The notes under the pieces: model-generated
Told to the model about the DNA's origin: nothing
Database searches by the model: none
What the model saw: the letters and a program-made list of their open reading frames with translations, nothing else
Source of the DNA: Lentzea sp. NBRC 105346
Lineage (GTDB): Bacteria > Actinomycetota > Actinomycetes > Mycobacteriales > Pseudonocardiaceae
Length of the DNA: 64,000 bases
Direction: 5' to 3'
Assembly: GCF_030269605.1 (NCBI RefSeq)
Contig: NZ_BSTQ01000005.1
Location: forward strand, 276,192 to 340,191
Shown here: positions 1 through 9,013 of the stretch, one piece after another
How positions within the stretch are numbered: the first letter of the stretch is position 1
Layout of the letters: each line of letters starts with the position of its first letter
Position numbers and translations under genes: made by a program

Positions 1-538
1 TGTTGTCCAGCAGCACCTGCAGGTCGCCGCCGGTGCCGTTGAACGCGTTGTGCAGCTCGTCCACGACCGTCTTGAGCGAGTCGGTCGGCACGGACTTGGC
101 GAACGCGTCCAGGTTCGTCAGCAGGTTGTCCACCGGCGGCGGCGTCTTCGTCGCGCTGCGCGGGATGACCGACCCGGCCTGCAGGTACGGCCCGTCGCCG
201 TTCTTCGGGCGCAGGTCGACGAACTGCTCACCCACGGCCGACCGGTTCGCGACGACGGCCTCGGTGTCCGCCGAGACACGCGGCGCGTCCGGCTGGATCT
301 CCAGGTCGACGTCGATGCCGTCCGGCGTGAGACGCATGGCCCCGACGCGGCCGATGGTGACACCGCGGTAGGTGACCTCGGCGTTGGAGAAGATGCCGCC
401 GGAGTCGGCGAGCTGCATCGTCACCGTGTACGTGGACCGCTTGAACAGGCCCACGTAGTTGGCGCTGACGTAGCTGATGCCGAGCAACGCGATCAGCACG
501 AACGCGACGATCTTGACCTTCGTCCCTCGGGTGATCAC
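1..538 (-). CDS. mceF: MceF-type Mce family protein (partial, C-terminus beyond window)
   Basis: Last gene of the mce operon; only the first 179 codons lie in the window. Seen: GTG start whose bases overlap the TGA stop of the preceding gene (GTGA at 535-538), an N-terminal membrane anchor at about residues 8-22 (VKIVAFVLIALLGISYV), then an MCE domain with the usual core VTYRGVTIGRVG near residue 50. The MCE/MlaD fold forms hexamers that carry lipid between the YrbE permease and the envelope. The sixth position after mceA to mceE suggests MceF. Substrate cannot be read from the sequence. Confidence 0.85.
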   Translation of the reverse strand, partial: MITRGTKVKIVAFVLIALLGISYVSANYVGLFKRSTYTVTMQLADSGGIFSNAEVTYRGVTIGRVGAMRLTPDGIDVDLEIQPDAPRVSADTEAVVANRSAVGEQFVDLRPKNGDGPYLQAGSVIPRSATKTPPPVDNLLTNLDAFAKSVPTDSLKTVVDELHNAFNGTGGDLQVLLDN

Positions 539-1659
539 TTGCCACCTCCCAGCAGCCCGCCCAGCACGTCGCCCAGCCCGGTGCTGCCGCTCTGCCCGAG
601 GGGCAGCGGCAGGTTGGGCAGCGGCAACGGTGTGCTGGGCGGCAGGATCCCGTCGAGCGGCGACTGCCGCGACCGGCTCAGGTTGTCCAGCACCGTGCCC
701 AGGTTCAGGTCGAGGTCGGCGTAGAGGTTCGTGTAGTCGCCCTTGATGCCGTCGACCGCGGCGTCCGGGAACGGGTAGGTCAGCAGCAGTTCGAACGCCT
801 TCGGCAGGTTCTGGCCGGACTCGACGAGCTTCTGCAGCGTCGGCTGCAGCGCCTTGAGGTTCGCGACGATGTCGTCACGGCTCTTGTTCACCGTGTCGAC
901 CGCGACGTCGGACAGCTTGTCGAGCGACTGCAGCAGCGTGACCAGCTGGGTGCGCTGGTCGCTGAGCACCTTGAGGCCCGGTCCGAGGTCCGTGATGGCC
1001 GTGCCGAGCTGCTGGTTCTGCGCGGCGAGCGTGCCGCCGAGCCGGTTGAGGCCGTCCAGCGCGCGGACGATCTCGGCCTTGTGCGCGTCCAGGTCGCCGA
1101 CGAACTTGTCCAGGTTGCCCAGCAGCGAGCGGATCTCGGCCTCGTTGCCGGACAGCGCGTTGTTGAGCTCCTTGGTGATGTTCTGCAACTGCGCGACGCC
1201 ACCACCGTTGAGCAGCAACGACAACGCGCCGAAGACCTCTTCGACCTCGGGGTTGCGGTTGGTCCGCTCGATCGGGATGACCGCGTCGTTCGCGAGCTTC
1301 CCGGTCCCGTCCTGCGGTTTGCCCAGCTCGACGTACTTCTCGCCGAGCAACGCGGACTGCCGCAGCTTCGCGAACGCGTTGGCCGGCAACGAGACGTCGC
1401 CGTTGACCAGCAGCGTCACCTCGGCGGTCCAGCCGTCCGGCGCGAGGTCGATCTTCTCGACCCGGCCGACCGGCACGTCGTTGACCTTCACGCCGGCCTG
1501 CGGCACGAGGTCCAGGACGTCCTTGAACCGCACCTTGACGTGGTACGGGCTGTCGCCGACATCGGCGCCACCGGGCAGCGGCATGTTGTAGACGCCGTCG
1601 AACCCGCCGGAACCACAGCCCGCCGCGAGCAGTGCCATCACCACGATGAGTCGCTTCAC
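535..1659 (-). CDS. mceE: MceE-type Mce lipoprotein (LprK-like)
   Basis: 374 aa. A GTG start at 1659 is chosen over the longer upstream reading because it overlaps the previous stop (GTGA, 1656-1659) and begins a clean lipoprotein signal peptide, VKRLIVVMALLAAGCGSGGF, with lipobox LAAGC and Cys15 as the lipidated residue. The MCE domain follows at about 40-120 (core VKVNDVPVGRVEKI), then a long helical region with many spaced leucines and a Pro/Gly-rich tail. In other mce operons the fifth mce gene is the lipoprotein, and this matches. Predicted location: outer face of the cell membrane. Confidence 0.9.
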   Translation of the reverse strand: MKRLIVVMALLAAGCGSGGFDGVYNMPLPGGADVGDSPYHVKVRFKDVLDLVPQAGVKVNDVPVGRVEKIDLAPDGWTAEVTLLVNGDVSLPANAFAKLRQSALLGEKYVELGKPQDGTGKLANDAVIPIERTNRNPEVEEVFGALSLLLNGGGVAQLQNITKELNNALSGNEAEIRSLLGNLDKFVGDLDAHKAEIVRALDGLNRLGGTLAAQNQQLGTAITDLGPGLKVLSDQRTQLVTLLQSLDKLSDVAVDTVNKSRDDIVANLKALQPTLQKLVESGQNLPKAFELLLTYPFPDAAVDGIKGDYTNLYADLDLNLGTVLDNLSRSRQSPLDGILPPSTPLPLPNLPLPLGQSGSTGLGDVLGGLLGGGK

Positions 1660-2834
1660 TTGCTCGGCACCCCCGCCAGCGGAAGGGGCAGCGGGAGCTT
1701 GCCCTCGTTGAGGCTGCCGATCACCTGGGCCGGCGTCGGCAGCTTGTCCTTGCCGCTCAGGATCGGCTCCAGCTGCTTGCACGTCTGGGCGAGCACCGGC
1801 GGCACGTTGTTCGGCGACGCCTGCTGGACCAGCTTGCAGATCAGCACGATCGGCGGCTGGCTGAGCTCGTTGATGTTCGCCCGCGTGTCGAGCGTGCCGG
1901 ACGCGGCGTTGTAGGTGTTCTGCAGGTTGCCCAGCGCGAGCGGCGCGACGTCGAGCGTCTCGGCGAGCGCGGCCCGCTGGTTGACGAGCACCTGCGTGAT
2001 CGTCGAGAGCTTGTCCACATTGGACTTGAGCACGTCACGGTTGTCCTTGATGAACCCCTGCACCTGGCCGAGCGCGGTGGCCAGCTCCTTCAGCGCGGCG
2101 CCGAGGTCGTCGCGGTCCTCGGCGAGGAACTTCGCGACCTGCGAGAGCTGCGTGTTGAAGTCCCGCACCTGACTGTCGTTCGCGGCCAGCATCGCGGTGA
2201 ACTTCTGCAGGTTGTCGACCGTGGCGAAGAGGTCCTCTTTGGACCCGGACAGCGTGCGGGTGGCCTGGCCGAGGTTCTTCAGCATGTCGTTGAGCGACTG
2301 GCCGTTGCCGTCGAGGTTCTTGGCCGCGGTGTTGAGCAGGTCGGCCAGCGCGCCGTCGGCGTTGGCGCCGTTGGGACCGAGCGCGGTGGTGAGCTTGTCC
2401 AGCGACGCGTACAGATCGTCGAGCTCGACCGGCGTCGCCGTCCGCTCACGCGGGATCACGGCGTTGTCGCCGAGCGTCTGCCCGCCCGTGTAGACCGGCG
2501 AGAGCTGCACGTACCGGTCGCTCACGACGCTGGGCGCGACCACGACGGCCTGCGCCTGCGAAGGGATGCGCACCGAGCGGTCGACGCTCAGCACCACGCG
2601 GACCGCCTTGCCCTCCGGCACGACCTCCTCGATGGTGCCGACCCGCACGCCGAGCACCCGCACGTCCGAGCCGGGGTACACGCCCACGGCCGCGGCGAAG
2701 TGCGCGGTGATCTTGCGGCTGTTGGCGCCGGAGAAGAGCCACCACATCCCGAAGGACGCGACCAGCGCCAGCACGCACGCGATGGCGATCGCGCGGCCGA
2801 TGTCCTTGCCCAGCTTGCTGTTGGCGGTCGTCAT
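1656..2834 (-). CDS. mceD: MceD-type Mce family protein
   Basis: 392 aa. ATG at 2834 overlaps the stop of the preceding gene by four bases. One N-terminal membrane helix (about 13-35, IAIACVLALVASFGMWWLF), an MCE domain at about 42-120 with SDVRVLGVRVGTIEEV and the conserved ERT(A)TPVELDDLY stretch after it, then a long alpha-helical needle region ending in a Pro-rich tail (LPLPLPLAGVPSK). Part of the six-subunit Mce substrate-binding complex. No domain is missing and the length is usual for the family. Confidence 0.88.
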   Translation of the reverse strand: MTTANSKLGKDIGRAIAIACVLALVASFGMWWLFSGANSRKITAHFAAAVGVYPGSDVRVLGVRVGTIEEVVPEGKAVRVVLSVDRSVRIPSQAQAVVVAPSVVSDRYVQLSPVYTGGQTLGDNAVIPRERTATPVELDDLYASLDKLTTALGPNGANADGALADLLNTAAKNLDGNGQSLNDMLKNLGQATRTLSGSKEDLFATVDNLQKFTAMLAANDSQVRDFNTQLSQVAKFLAEDRDDLGAALKELATALGQVQGFIKDNRDVLKSNVDKLSTITQVLVNQRAALAETLDVAPLALGNLQNTYNAASGTLDTRANINELSQPPIVLICKLVQQASPNNVPPVLAQTCKQLEPILSGKDKLPTPAQVIGSLNEGKLPLPLPLAGVPSK

Positions 2835-3835
2835 CGCTGCACCCCCGGCGGCAGGCAGCCTTCCTCGTTGAACCCGACGACGCCGAGGTTCACCGACGGC
2901 GGGAGCAGGCCGCAGATGTAGGTGTCGAACCAGCGGCCGTTGCCCAGGGTGTTGGCGAACACCCGGTAGAACGGCGCCATCAGCCCGAGGCTGCGGTCGA
3001 GGCTGTCCTGGTTGCGCTGCAACATGGTCGTGACGCGCTCCAGCTGCTGCAGTGCCGGCCGCAGCTGATCCTTGTTGTCGTTCACCAGACCGGACAGCTC
3101 GCGCGAGAGCGTCTGCGTGCCGGTGAGCAGCGCGTGGATCGCCTCACGACGCTTGCGCAGCTCGCCGAGCAGCACGTTGCCGTCGCTGAGCAGCTTCTCG
3201 AACTGCTCGTTGCGGTCGGACAGCGTCTTGGTGATCTGCTTGGTGTTGTCCAGCAGCTTCGCCAGCTGCTCGTCGCGCGACGAGATCGTCTTCGACAACG
3301 CGGACAGCCCGTCCAGCGCGCCGCGCACGTGCTCCGGCGAGTCCTTGAAGGTGTCGGACAGCACGGTGAAGCTGTCCGCCAGCTGCTTGGTGTCGATCTG
3401 GCCGACCGTGGTCGCCAGGCCGTTGAACGCCTCGTTCACGTCGTACGGCGCGAGCGTGCGCTCCTTGGGGATCGGCTGGCTCGGGGACAGCGGCTGGCTG
3501 CCCTGCGGGTCCAGCGACAGGAACTTCTGGCCCAGCAACGTCTTGATGCGGATCATCGCGGTCGTGCGGTCGCCGATCCAGGCGTCCTTGACCTTGAACG
3601 TCACGCGCACCTTGTCGCCGTCGAGGCCGACCTTGGTGACCTTGCCGACCTTCACGCCCGCGACGCGGACCTCGTTGCCCGGCACCAGGCCCGCGGCCTC
3701 GCTGAAGTTCGCCGCGTAGCTGGTGCCGCCGCCGACGATCGGAAGTTCGTCGGAGTAGAACGCGGCCAGCAGCAACAGCGTGATGAGGGTCAGGCTGATC
3801 GCGCCGACGGCGATCGGGTTCCGTTTCGTGCTCAT
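2831..3835 (-). CDS. mceC: MceC-type Mce family protein
   Basis: 334 aa from ATG 3835, which gives an ATGA overlap with the upstream stop (3832-3835); a second in-frame ATG at 3844 would lie inside the previous gene and is less likely. It has a membrane anchor at about residues 7-28 (ISLTLITLLLLAAFYS), an MCE domain (NEVRVAGVKVGKVTKVGL), then a helical region. It lies third among the mce genes. The C-terminus carries two cysteines (YICGLLPPSVNLG...EEGCLPPG), as often seen in this subfamily. Confidence 0.88.
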   Translation of the reverse strand: MSTKRNPIAVGAISLTLITLLLLAAFYSDELPIVGGGTSYAANFSEAAGLVPGNEVRVAGVKVGKVTKVGLDGDKVRVTFKVKDAWIGDRTTAMIRIKTLLGQKFLSLDPQGSQPLSPSQPIPKERTLAPYDVNEAFNGLATTVGQIDTKQLADSFTVLSDTFKDSPEHVRGALDGLSALSKTISSRDEQLAKLLDNTKQITKTLSDRNEQFEKLLSDGNVLLGELRKRREAIHALLTGTQTLSRELSGLVNDNKDQLRPALQQLERVTTMLQRNQDSLDRSLGLMAPFYRVFANTLGNGRWFDTYICGLLPPSVNLGVVGFNEEGCLPPGVQR

Positions 3836-4860
3836 CGGCGGCACCTCTGCTGTGTCACCGGCAGCGCCGTGATCGGAATCGGGTCGTTGATGACCGGCGG
3901 CACGGCCACCTTTCCGCTGCCCTCGCAGAGGAAGAAGTTGAACCAGGAGCCGTAGGTCGCGGTCCGCGTGATCGTCTCCAGCTTGTTCGGCAGACGCTGC
4001 AGCACGCCCTCGACGATCTGCTCGTTGTCGCCCAGCGTCTTCGCGACGAGGCCGAGGTTCGCGATGTCGTCCTTCAACGGCTGGCGGCCCTGTTCGAGCA
4101 GCCCCGCGGTCGAGTTGGTCAGGTCGCCGATGCCGGTGATGGCGTCACCGATCGCGTCCTTGTCCTGCGCCAGCCCGGAAACGAGCTGCTGCAACGTGAT
4201 CACCAGGTTGTTCAGGTCGTCGCCACGCGAGTTCACGGTGTCCAGCACCGTGTTCAGGTTGCCGATGACCTCGCCGATCACCTTGTCCTTGCCGGCGAGC
4301 GTGGACGTGAGCGACGCGGTGTGCTTGAGCAGGCTGTCGATCGACGCGCCTTCGCCCTGCAGCACCTGGATGATCTCGAAGCTGAGCTTGTTGACGTCCT
4401 CCGGCGACAGCGCCTGGAACAGCGGCTTGAAGCCGTTGAACAGCACGGTCAGGTCGAGCGCGGGCTTGGTGCGGTCCAACGGGATCACGCCGCCCTCGGG
4501 CAGCAGCCCGGTCTTGCCCGTGCCGTACTCCAGCGCGATGTAGCGCTGGCCGACGAGGTTGCGGTACTTGATCGTCGCGGTGACCGACTCGGGCAGCTTG
4601 CGGTCGCCGTCGATCGAGAACTTGACCTCGGCGAGCCTGCGGTCGACCACGCTGATCTGGTCGACCTGGCCGACGCGGACACCGGCGATGCGGATGTCAT
4701 CGCCCTCGTTCAACGCCGTGACGTCGGTGAACCGCGCGGTGTAGTCCGTGGCGCTGGCCAGGTTGACGTTGGCGATGGTCACCGCGAGGAGCGAGGTCGC
4801 GACGATCGTGACCACGGCGAACGCGATGAGCTTCGTCAGCGGTGCGGCGACTCCCCTCAC
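3832..4860 (-). CDS. mceB: MceB-type Mce family protein
   Basis: 342 aa. GTG start at 4860 overlaps the stop of mceA (GTGA, 4857-4860). N-terminal anchor at about 9-30 (LIAFAVVTIVATSLLAVTIA), MCE domain at about 38-115 (DDIRIAGVRVGQVDQI, then NLVGQRYIALEYG), followed by the helical needle-forming region and a short basic tail. A C-terminal Cys in FFLCEGSG and a terminal QQRCRR resemble other MceB proteins. Same operon and same complex as the neighbours. Confidence 0.88.
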   Translation of the reverse strand: MRGVAAPLTKLIAFAVVTIVATSLLAVTIANVNLASATDYTARFTDVTALNEGDDIRIAGVRVGQVDQISVVDRRLAEVKFSIDGDRKLPESVTATIKYRNLVGQRYIALEYGTGKTGLLPEGGVIPLDRTKPALDLTVLFNGFKPLFQALSPEDVNKLSFEIIQVLQGEGASIDSLLKHTASLTSTLAGKDKVIGEVIGNLNTVLDTVNSRGDDLNNLVITLQQLVSGLAQDKDAIGDAITGIGDLTNSTAGLLEQGRQPLKDDIANLGLVAKTLGDNEQIVEGVLQRLPNKLETITRTATYGSWFNFFLCEGSGKVAVPPVINDPIPITALPVTQQRCRR

Positions 4861-6176
4861 TTGACCGTCACCTCCGTTCCCCGTGCGAGCGGACCGAGCA
4901 ACAACGCGGACCAGCTGGGCATCTGCTGGTACTCGACACCCACCTGCGGACCGAACAGCGCCGCGATCAACGCCATCTCCTCCGGGGAGTTCGCGATGCT
5001 GGGAGCACCCTGGACGGCCGACGTGCCGGTGAATCCCTGTGCGGTGGCCGGCGGCAGGATGCCGTCCTGCGCGACGCGGGCGGGCGGCGGTGCGGACGAG
5101 CCGTCCTGCACCGGGCCGTCCGGCGGGTACTGGGGGAAGGGGTCCGGCCGCGGCGTGATGTCGTAACAGCGCGGACCGCGCTTGTCCTTGTACTCGGGTT
5201 CGTCCTTGTTGGGCAGGTACTTGCCGCGGTTCTGCGTGATCTCCAGCGTGATGTGCAGGCCGGGCTCGTTGGTGCCCTCACCGAACGCCTTGCTGATCAG
5301 CGGCTCGAACTCCGCGAGCTGCTTGAGCAGGCATGGGTACTCGGGCGCGTACTTGCCCAGCAGCTCGAGCGTCGGACGCGACGTCTTGTTCAGCTGGATC
5401 AGGTTGTTCTTGTTCACGGTCAGGAAGCTCGTCAGGTCCTGCGACGTGGTCGTCATCGTCCCGTACAGGGTGAGCAGGTTCTGCTGCTGCTCCACCAGCG
5501 TCTTGCTGGTGACGGTCATGTCGTTGAGCGCGTTGATCAGATCCGGCGCGGCGTCGGAGTAGACGTTCGCGACGTCCGCGAGCTTGCTGATGTTCTGCTT
5601 CAGCAACGGCAGCTGCGGGTTGAGCTCACCGAGGTACTGGTCGAGCGACACGAGCGTCGTACCGAGCGGCTTGCCCCGGCCGTCGAGCGCCTGCGACAAC
5701 GCGGTGAGCGTCGTGGCGAGCTTCTCCGGCTGGATCGACTGCAGCACCGGCATCAGATCGTCGAGCACGCGCTCGAGCTCGATCGCGCTGCTGGACTTGT
5801 CCTGCTGGATCGTGTCGCCGCCGCGGATCTTGCCCGCCTTCTGCGGCGGCAGCACGAGGTTCACGTACCGCTCGCCGAAGAGCGTCTTGGGCAACAGGCG
5901 CGCGGAGACGTTCGCCGGAATCTGGTCGACCTTGTCCGGCAACAGGGCCAGCTCGAGCTCGGCTCCGTCACCCTTGGTACGCACGGCTTTCACGCTGCCG
6001 ACGATCAGCCCGCGAACCTTGACGTCGCTGGCGGTCTGCAGCTGGTTGCCGATGTGGTCGGTCTTCAGCGTGACCTTGACGTAGTCGCCGAACGCGTCCC
6101 GGTAGATCGCCACCGTGAGCGACACGAACATGGCGATCGCGACGAGGAAGGCGATGCCGAGAATCCGGTGCCTCAT
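4857..6176 (-). CDS. mceA: MceA-type Mce family protein
   Basis: 439 aa from ATG 6176, which overlaps the yrbE1B stop (ATGA, 6173-6176); the much longer open frame upstream is an antisense-type extension into yrbE and is rejected. Membrane anchor at about 4-24 (RILGIAFLVAIAMFVSLTV), MCE domain with ASDVKVRGLIVGSVKAV, the family stretch LFGERYVNLVLPP, a helical region, then a Pro-rich C-terminal tail of about 90 residues. First mce gene after the permeases, hence MceA. Confidence 0.9.
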   Translation of the reverse strand: MRHRILGIAFLVAIAMFVSLTVAIYRDAFGDYVKVTLKTDHIGNQLQTASDVKVRGLIVGSVKAVRTKGDGAELELALLPDKVDQIPANVSARLLPKTLFGERYVNLVLPPQKAGKIRGGDTIQQDKSSSAIELERVLDDLMPVLQSIQPEKLATTLTALSQALDGRGKPLGTTLVSLDQYLGELNPQLPLLKQNISKLADVANVYSDAAPDLINALNDMTVTSKTLVEQQQNLLTLYGTMTTTSQDLTSFLTVNKNNLIQLNKTSRPTLELLGKYAPEYPCLLKQLAEFEPLISKAFGEGTNEPGLHITLEITQNRGKYLPNKDEPEYKDKRGPRCYDITPRPDPFPQYPPDGPVQDGSSAPPPARVAQDGILPPATAQGFTGTSAVQGAPSIANSPEEMALIAALFGPQVGVEYQQMPSWSALLLGPLARGTEVTVK

Positions 6177-6982
6177 CCCGCGATCCTCACCGTCGTCGTA
6201 GCGCCCCAGATAGCAAGGCTGAGGAAGAAGTCGAGCAGCGCGGTGGTGACGATGGCCGTCCGCACAGCACGGCCGACCGCGACACCGACGCCCGCCGGAC
6301 CACCGCTGGCGCGGTAGCCGTAGTAGCAGTGGGTCATGATGATCACGACTGCGAAGACGAGGACCTTGCCGAACGACCACAGCACGTCGATCGGCGGTAG
6401 GAACAGGTTGAAGTAATGGTCATACGTACCCGCTGACTGCCCGAAGAACTCGACCGTGATCAAGCGAGCGGCCAGATAACTGGTGAGCAGGCCGATCACG
6501 TACAGCGGAATGATCGCGACGAAGCCCGCGATGATCCGCGTGGTGACGAGGAACGGCAGGCTGGGAATGCCCATGACCTCCAGCGCGTCGATCTCCTCGG
6601 AGATCCGCATGGCGCCGAGCTGAGCGGTGAAGCCACTTCCCACCGTCGCACTCAACGCGAGGCCCGCCACCAGCGGCGCGATCTCACGGGTGTTGAAGTA
6701 CGCACTGACGAAGCCGGCGAACGCACTGGTACCGATCTGGTTGAGGGCGGTGAACCCCTGCAGACCGACGACCGTGCCGGTGAACACCGACAGCCCGACC
6801 ATCACACCGATCGTGCCGCCGATGACCGCCAGCGCACCGCTACCGAAGCTCACCTCGGCCAGCAGCCGCAGCGTCTCCTTCATGTACCGCTTGAGCGCGC
6901 GCGGCGTCCAGGCCAGCGCCTTGATGTAGAACGCGAGCTGGTCGCCGAAATCGTCGATCGTGCTGACTGCTTTGTTCGCCAT
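6173..6982 (-). CDS. yrbE1B: YrbE/MlaE-family ABC permease, second copy (YrbE-B)
   Basis: 269 aa integral membrane protein of the MlaE family, the membrane half of the Mce lipid importer. Five or so hydrophobic helices follow an amphipathic N-terminus; the conserved loop EIDALEVMGIPSLPFLVTTR that contacts the MceG ATPase is present at about 140-160. The C-terminal stretch YYGYRASGGPAGVGVAVGRAV is typical. It starts 5 bp after the stop of the first permease (6988). Confidence 0.92.
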   Translation of the reverse strand: MANKAVSTIDDFGDQLAFYIKALAWTPRALKRYMKETLRLLAEVSFGSGALAVIGGTIGVMVGLSVFTGTVVGLQGFTALNQIGTSAFAGFVSAYFNTREIAPLVAGLALSATVGSGFTAQLGAMRISEEIDALEVMGIPSLPFLVTTRIIAGFVAIIPLYVIGLLTSYLAARLITVEFFGQSAGTYDHYFNLFLPPIDVLWSFGKVLVFAVVIIMTHCYYGYRASGGPAGVGVAVGRAVRTAIVTTALLDFFLSLAIWGATTTVRIAG

Positions 6983-6987
6983 TGTCG

Positions 6988-7770
6988 TCAGCTCCCCTTC
7001 GCGGGCACGACCTGCAGATAGATCGTGGTGAGGACGAAGTTGACGAAGAACAAGAGCAGGAATGTGATGACCACGGCCTGGTTGACCGCGTCACCCACAC
7101 CCTTGGGCCCACCAGCGGGGTTGAGGCCGCGATACGCGGCAACAATGCCCGCGATGAACCCGAAGATCAACGCCTTGATCTCGGAGATCCACAAATCCGG
7201 CAACTGCGCGAGCGCACTGAAGCTGGCCAGATAGGCACCCGGCGTACCGTCCTGCATGATCACGTTGAAGAAGTAACCACCGAGCACACCAACAACGCTG
7301 ACCATGCCGTTGAGCAACACCGACACCAGCATCGCGGCGAGCACGCGAGGAACGACGAGGCGCTGAATCGGCGAGACGCCGAGCACCTCCATGGCGTCGA
7401 TCTCCTCACGAATCTTGCGACTACCAAGATCCGCACAGATGGCACTACCACCGGCACCCGCGATGAGCAGCGCCGTCACAATCGGACTGGCCTGCTGAAT
7501 GATCGCCAGCACGCTGGCCGCACCGGTGAACGACTGCGCACCGATCTGCCGAGTCAAAGACCCCAGCTGCAACGCGATAACCGCGCCGAACGGGATACTG
7601 ACCAGCGCCGTCGGCAGCACCGTCACGCTGACGATGAACCAGCTCTGCTGTATGAACTCCCGCAGCTGGAACGGCTTCTTGAAGCTGGCCTTGGTGACGT
7701 CGATGCCGAGCTGGCACAGCCTGCCGGTCTCTTTGAGAGCCGCGGCGCCGGGAAAAGTCTGAGTCGTCAC
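6988..7770 (-). CDS. yrbE1A: YrbE/MlaE-family ABC permease, first copy (YrbE-A)
   Basis: 260 aa from GTG 7770, chosen because it overlaps the ATPase stop codon as GTGA (7767-7770). MlaE-family membrane protein with the coupling motif EIDAMEVLGVSPIQRLVVPR at about 135-155 and the C-terminal AAYRGLNPAGGPKGVGDAVN. It should pair with the second YrbE to form the heterodimeric channel of the Mce system. Confidence 0.92.
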   Translation of the reverse strand: MTTQTFPGAAALKETGRLCQLGIDVTKASFKKPFQLREFIQQSWFIVSVTVLPTALVSIPFGAVIALQLGSLTRQIGAQSFTGAASVLAIIQQASPIVTALLIAGAGGSAICADLGSRKIREEIDAMEVLGVSPIQRLVVPRVLAAMLVSVLLNGMVSVVGVLGGYFFNVIMQDGTPGAYLASFSALAQLPDLWISEIKALIFGFIAGIVAAYRGLNPAGGPKGVGDAVNQAVVITFLLLFFVNFVLTTIYLQVVPAKGS

Positions 7771-8816
7771 AGAACACCACCATGACGAGGCCACGGGCTG
7801 GGCGCACCAGCGTGCACGCGGTAGTGCTCCTGCTCCTCAGGCGTAAGGCTGGCAATGATCCCTTGCTGAGCCTCATGCGGCAGCGTGTGCAGAATCGACA
7901 TGACCCGGTCCTTGCGCCGCCGCACCGCATCGCGCTTCGGCAACCCCGGCGTCGGCTCGAGCTGCGGCACCACACCCCGCACATCCTCGTCCAGCGACCC
8001 GTCGGAGTGCCCAGCGTCAGCGTGCGCCTGCTCGGCGGCCATCGTGGCCTGGTCCTTCTCCTCGGACATGCCGATCGGCCCGAGCCGACGCCCGTTGAGG
8101 AACTGCTCCACCACGGGCTCGTCACTGGTGAGCAGCACTTCCCGAGGCCCGAACATGACGAGCTCGCGCCGGAACAACATGCCGAGGTTGTCCGGCACGG
8201 TCCGGGCAATATTGATGTTGTGCGTGACGATGAGAATCGTCGCGTCGATCTGCGCGTTGAGGTCGATCAGCAACTGACTCAAATACGCCGTGCGCACCGG
8301 GTCGAGCCCGGAGTCCGGCTCGTCGCACAGAATGATCTCGGGGTCGAGCACCAGCGCCCGCGCCAGTCCCGCACGCTTGCGCATACCGCCGGAGATCTCA
8401 CCGGGGAGCTTCTTCTCCGCACCGACGAGACCGACCATCTCCATCTTCTCGAGGACGATGCGCCGAACCTCGGCCTCGGTCTTCTTGGTGTGCTCCCGCA
8501 ACGGGAACGCAATGTTGTCGTACAGGTTCATCGACCCGAACAGCGCGCCATCCTGGAACAGGACGCCGAACATCTTCCGGATCTCGTAGAGCTTGTGCTC
8601 CGAGCACCGAACGAGGTCGACCCCGTTGATGACGATCTTACCCTTCTCGGGTTTGAGCAACCCCACCAGGGATTTCAGGAACACGGACTTACCCGTTCCC
8701 GACGGCCCCAGCATCACGCTGACCTCACCGGGCGGGAGTGTCAGGGTCACGTCACCCCAGATGGTCTGCTTGCCGAAGGACTTGGTCAGACCCTCGACGA
8801 CCACCTCGACGCCCAT
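7767..8816 (-). CDS. mceG: Mce-system ATPase MceG (MlaF/Mkl family)
   Basis: 349 aa ABC ATPase that powers the Mce importer. Walker A GPSGTGKS at residues 37-44, signature ISGGMRKRAGLARAL near 140-155, Walker B ILCDEPDSGLDPV shortly after, and H-loop THN. The C-terminal extension of about 90 residues beyond the ATPase core is characteristic of MceG/Mkl. ATG 8816 is preceded by a strong GGAGGTG ribosome site; the in-frame ATG at 8897 is not. In mycobacteria mceG is usually unlinked from mce genes; here it heads the operon. Confidence 0.93.
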   Translation of the reverse strand: MGVEVVVEGLTKSFGKQTIWGDVTLTLPPGEVSVMLGPSGTGKSVFLKSLVGLLKPEKGKIVINGVDLVRCSEHKLYEIRKMFGVLFQDGALFGSMNLYDNIAFPLREHTKKTEAEVRRIVLEKMEMVGLVGAEKKLPGEISGGMRKRAGLARALVLDPEIILCDEPDSGLDPVRTAYLSQLLIDLNAQIDATILIVTHNINIARTVPDNLGMLFRRELVMFGPREVLLTSDEPVVEQFLNGRRLGPIGMSEEKDQATMAAEQAHADAGHSDGSLDEDVRGVVPQLEPTPGLPKRDAVRRRKDRVMSILHTLPHEAQQGIIASLTPEEQEHYRVHAGAPSPWPRHGGVL

Positions 8817-9013
8817 CCGCACCTCCGCAAAACACCAGGACGCCGGGCGGCCGGCGTCATATAGGTGCAACGAGCATGACCCGAGTGGGTTACTCACCAG
8901 TTGGCCTAACGAGGTATCGGTCCCATAACGTAACTGGTTCGTAAAGCATCAAACAGGGCTACCCGCTGCGCGACGGGGACGGTACATCACCACCCAATAG
9001 GTTGAACGCCCCC

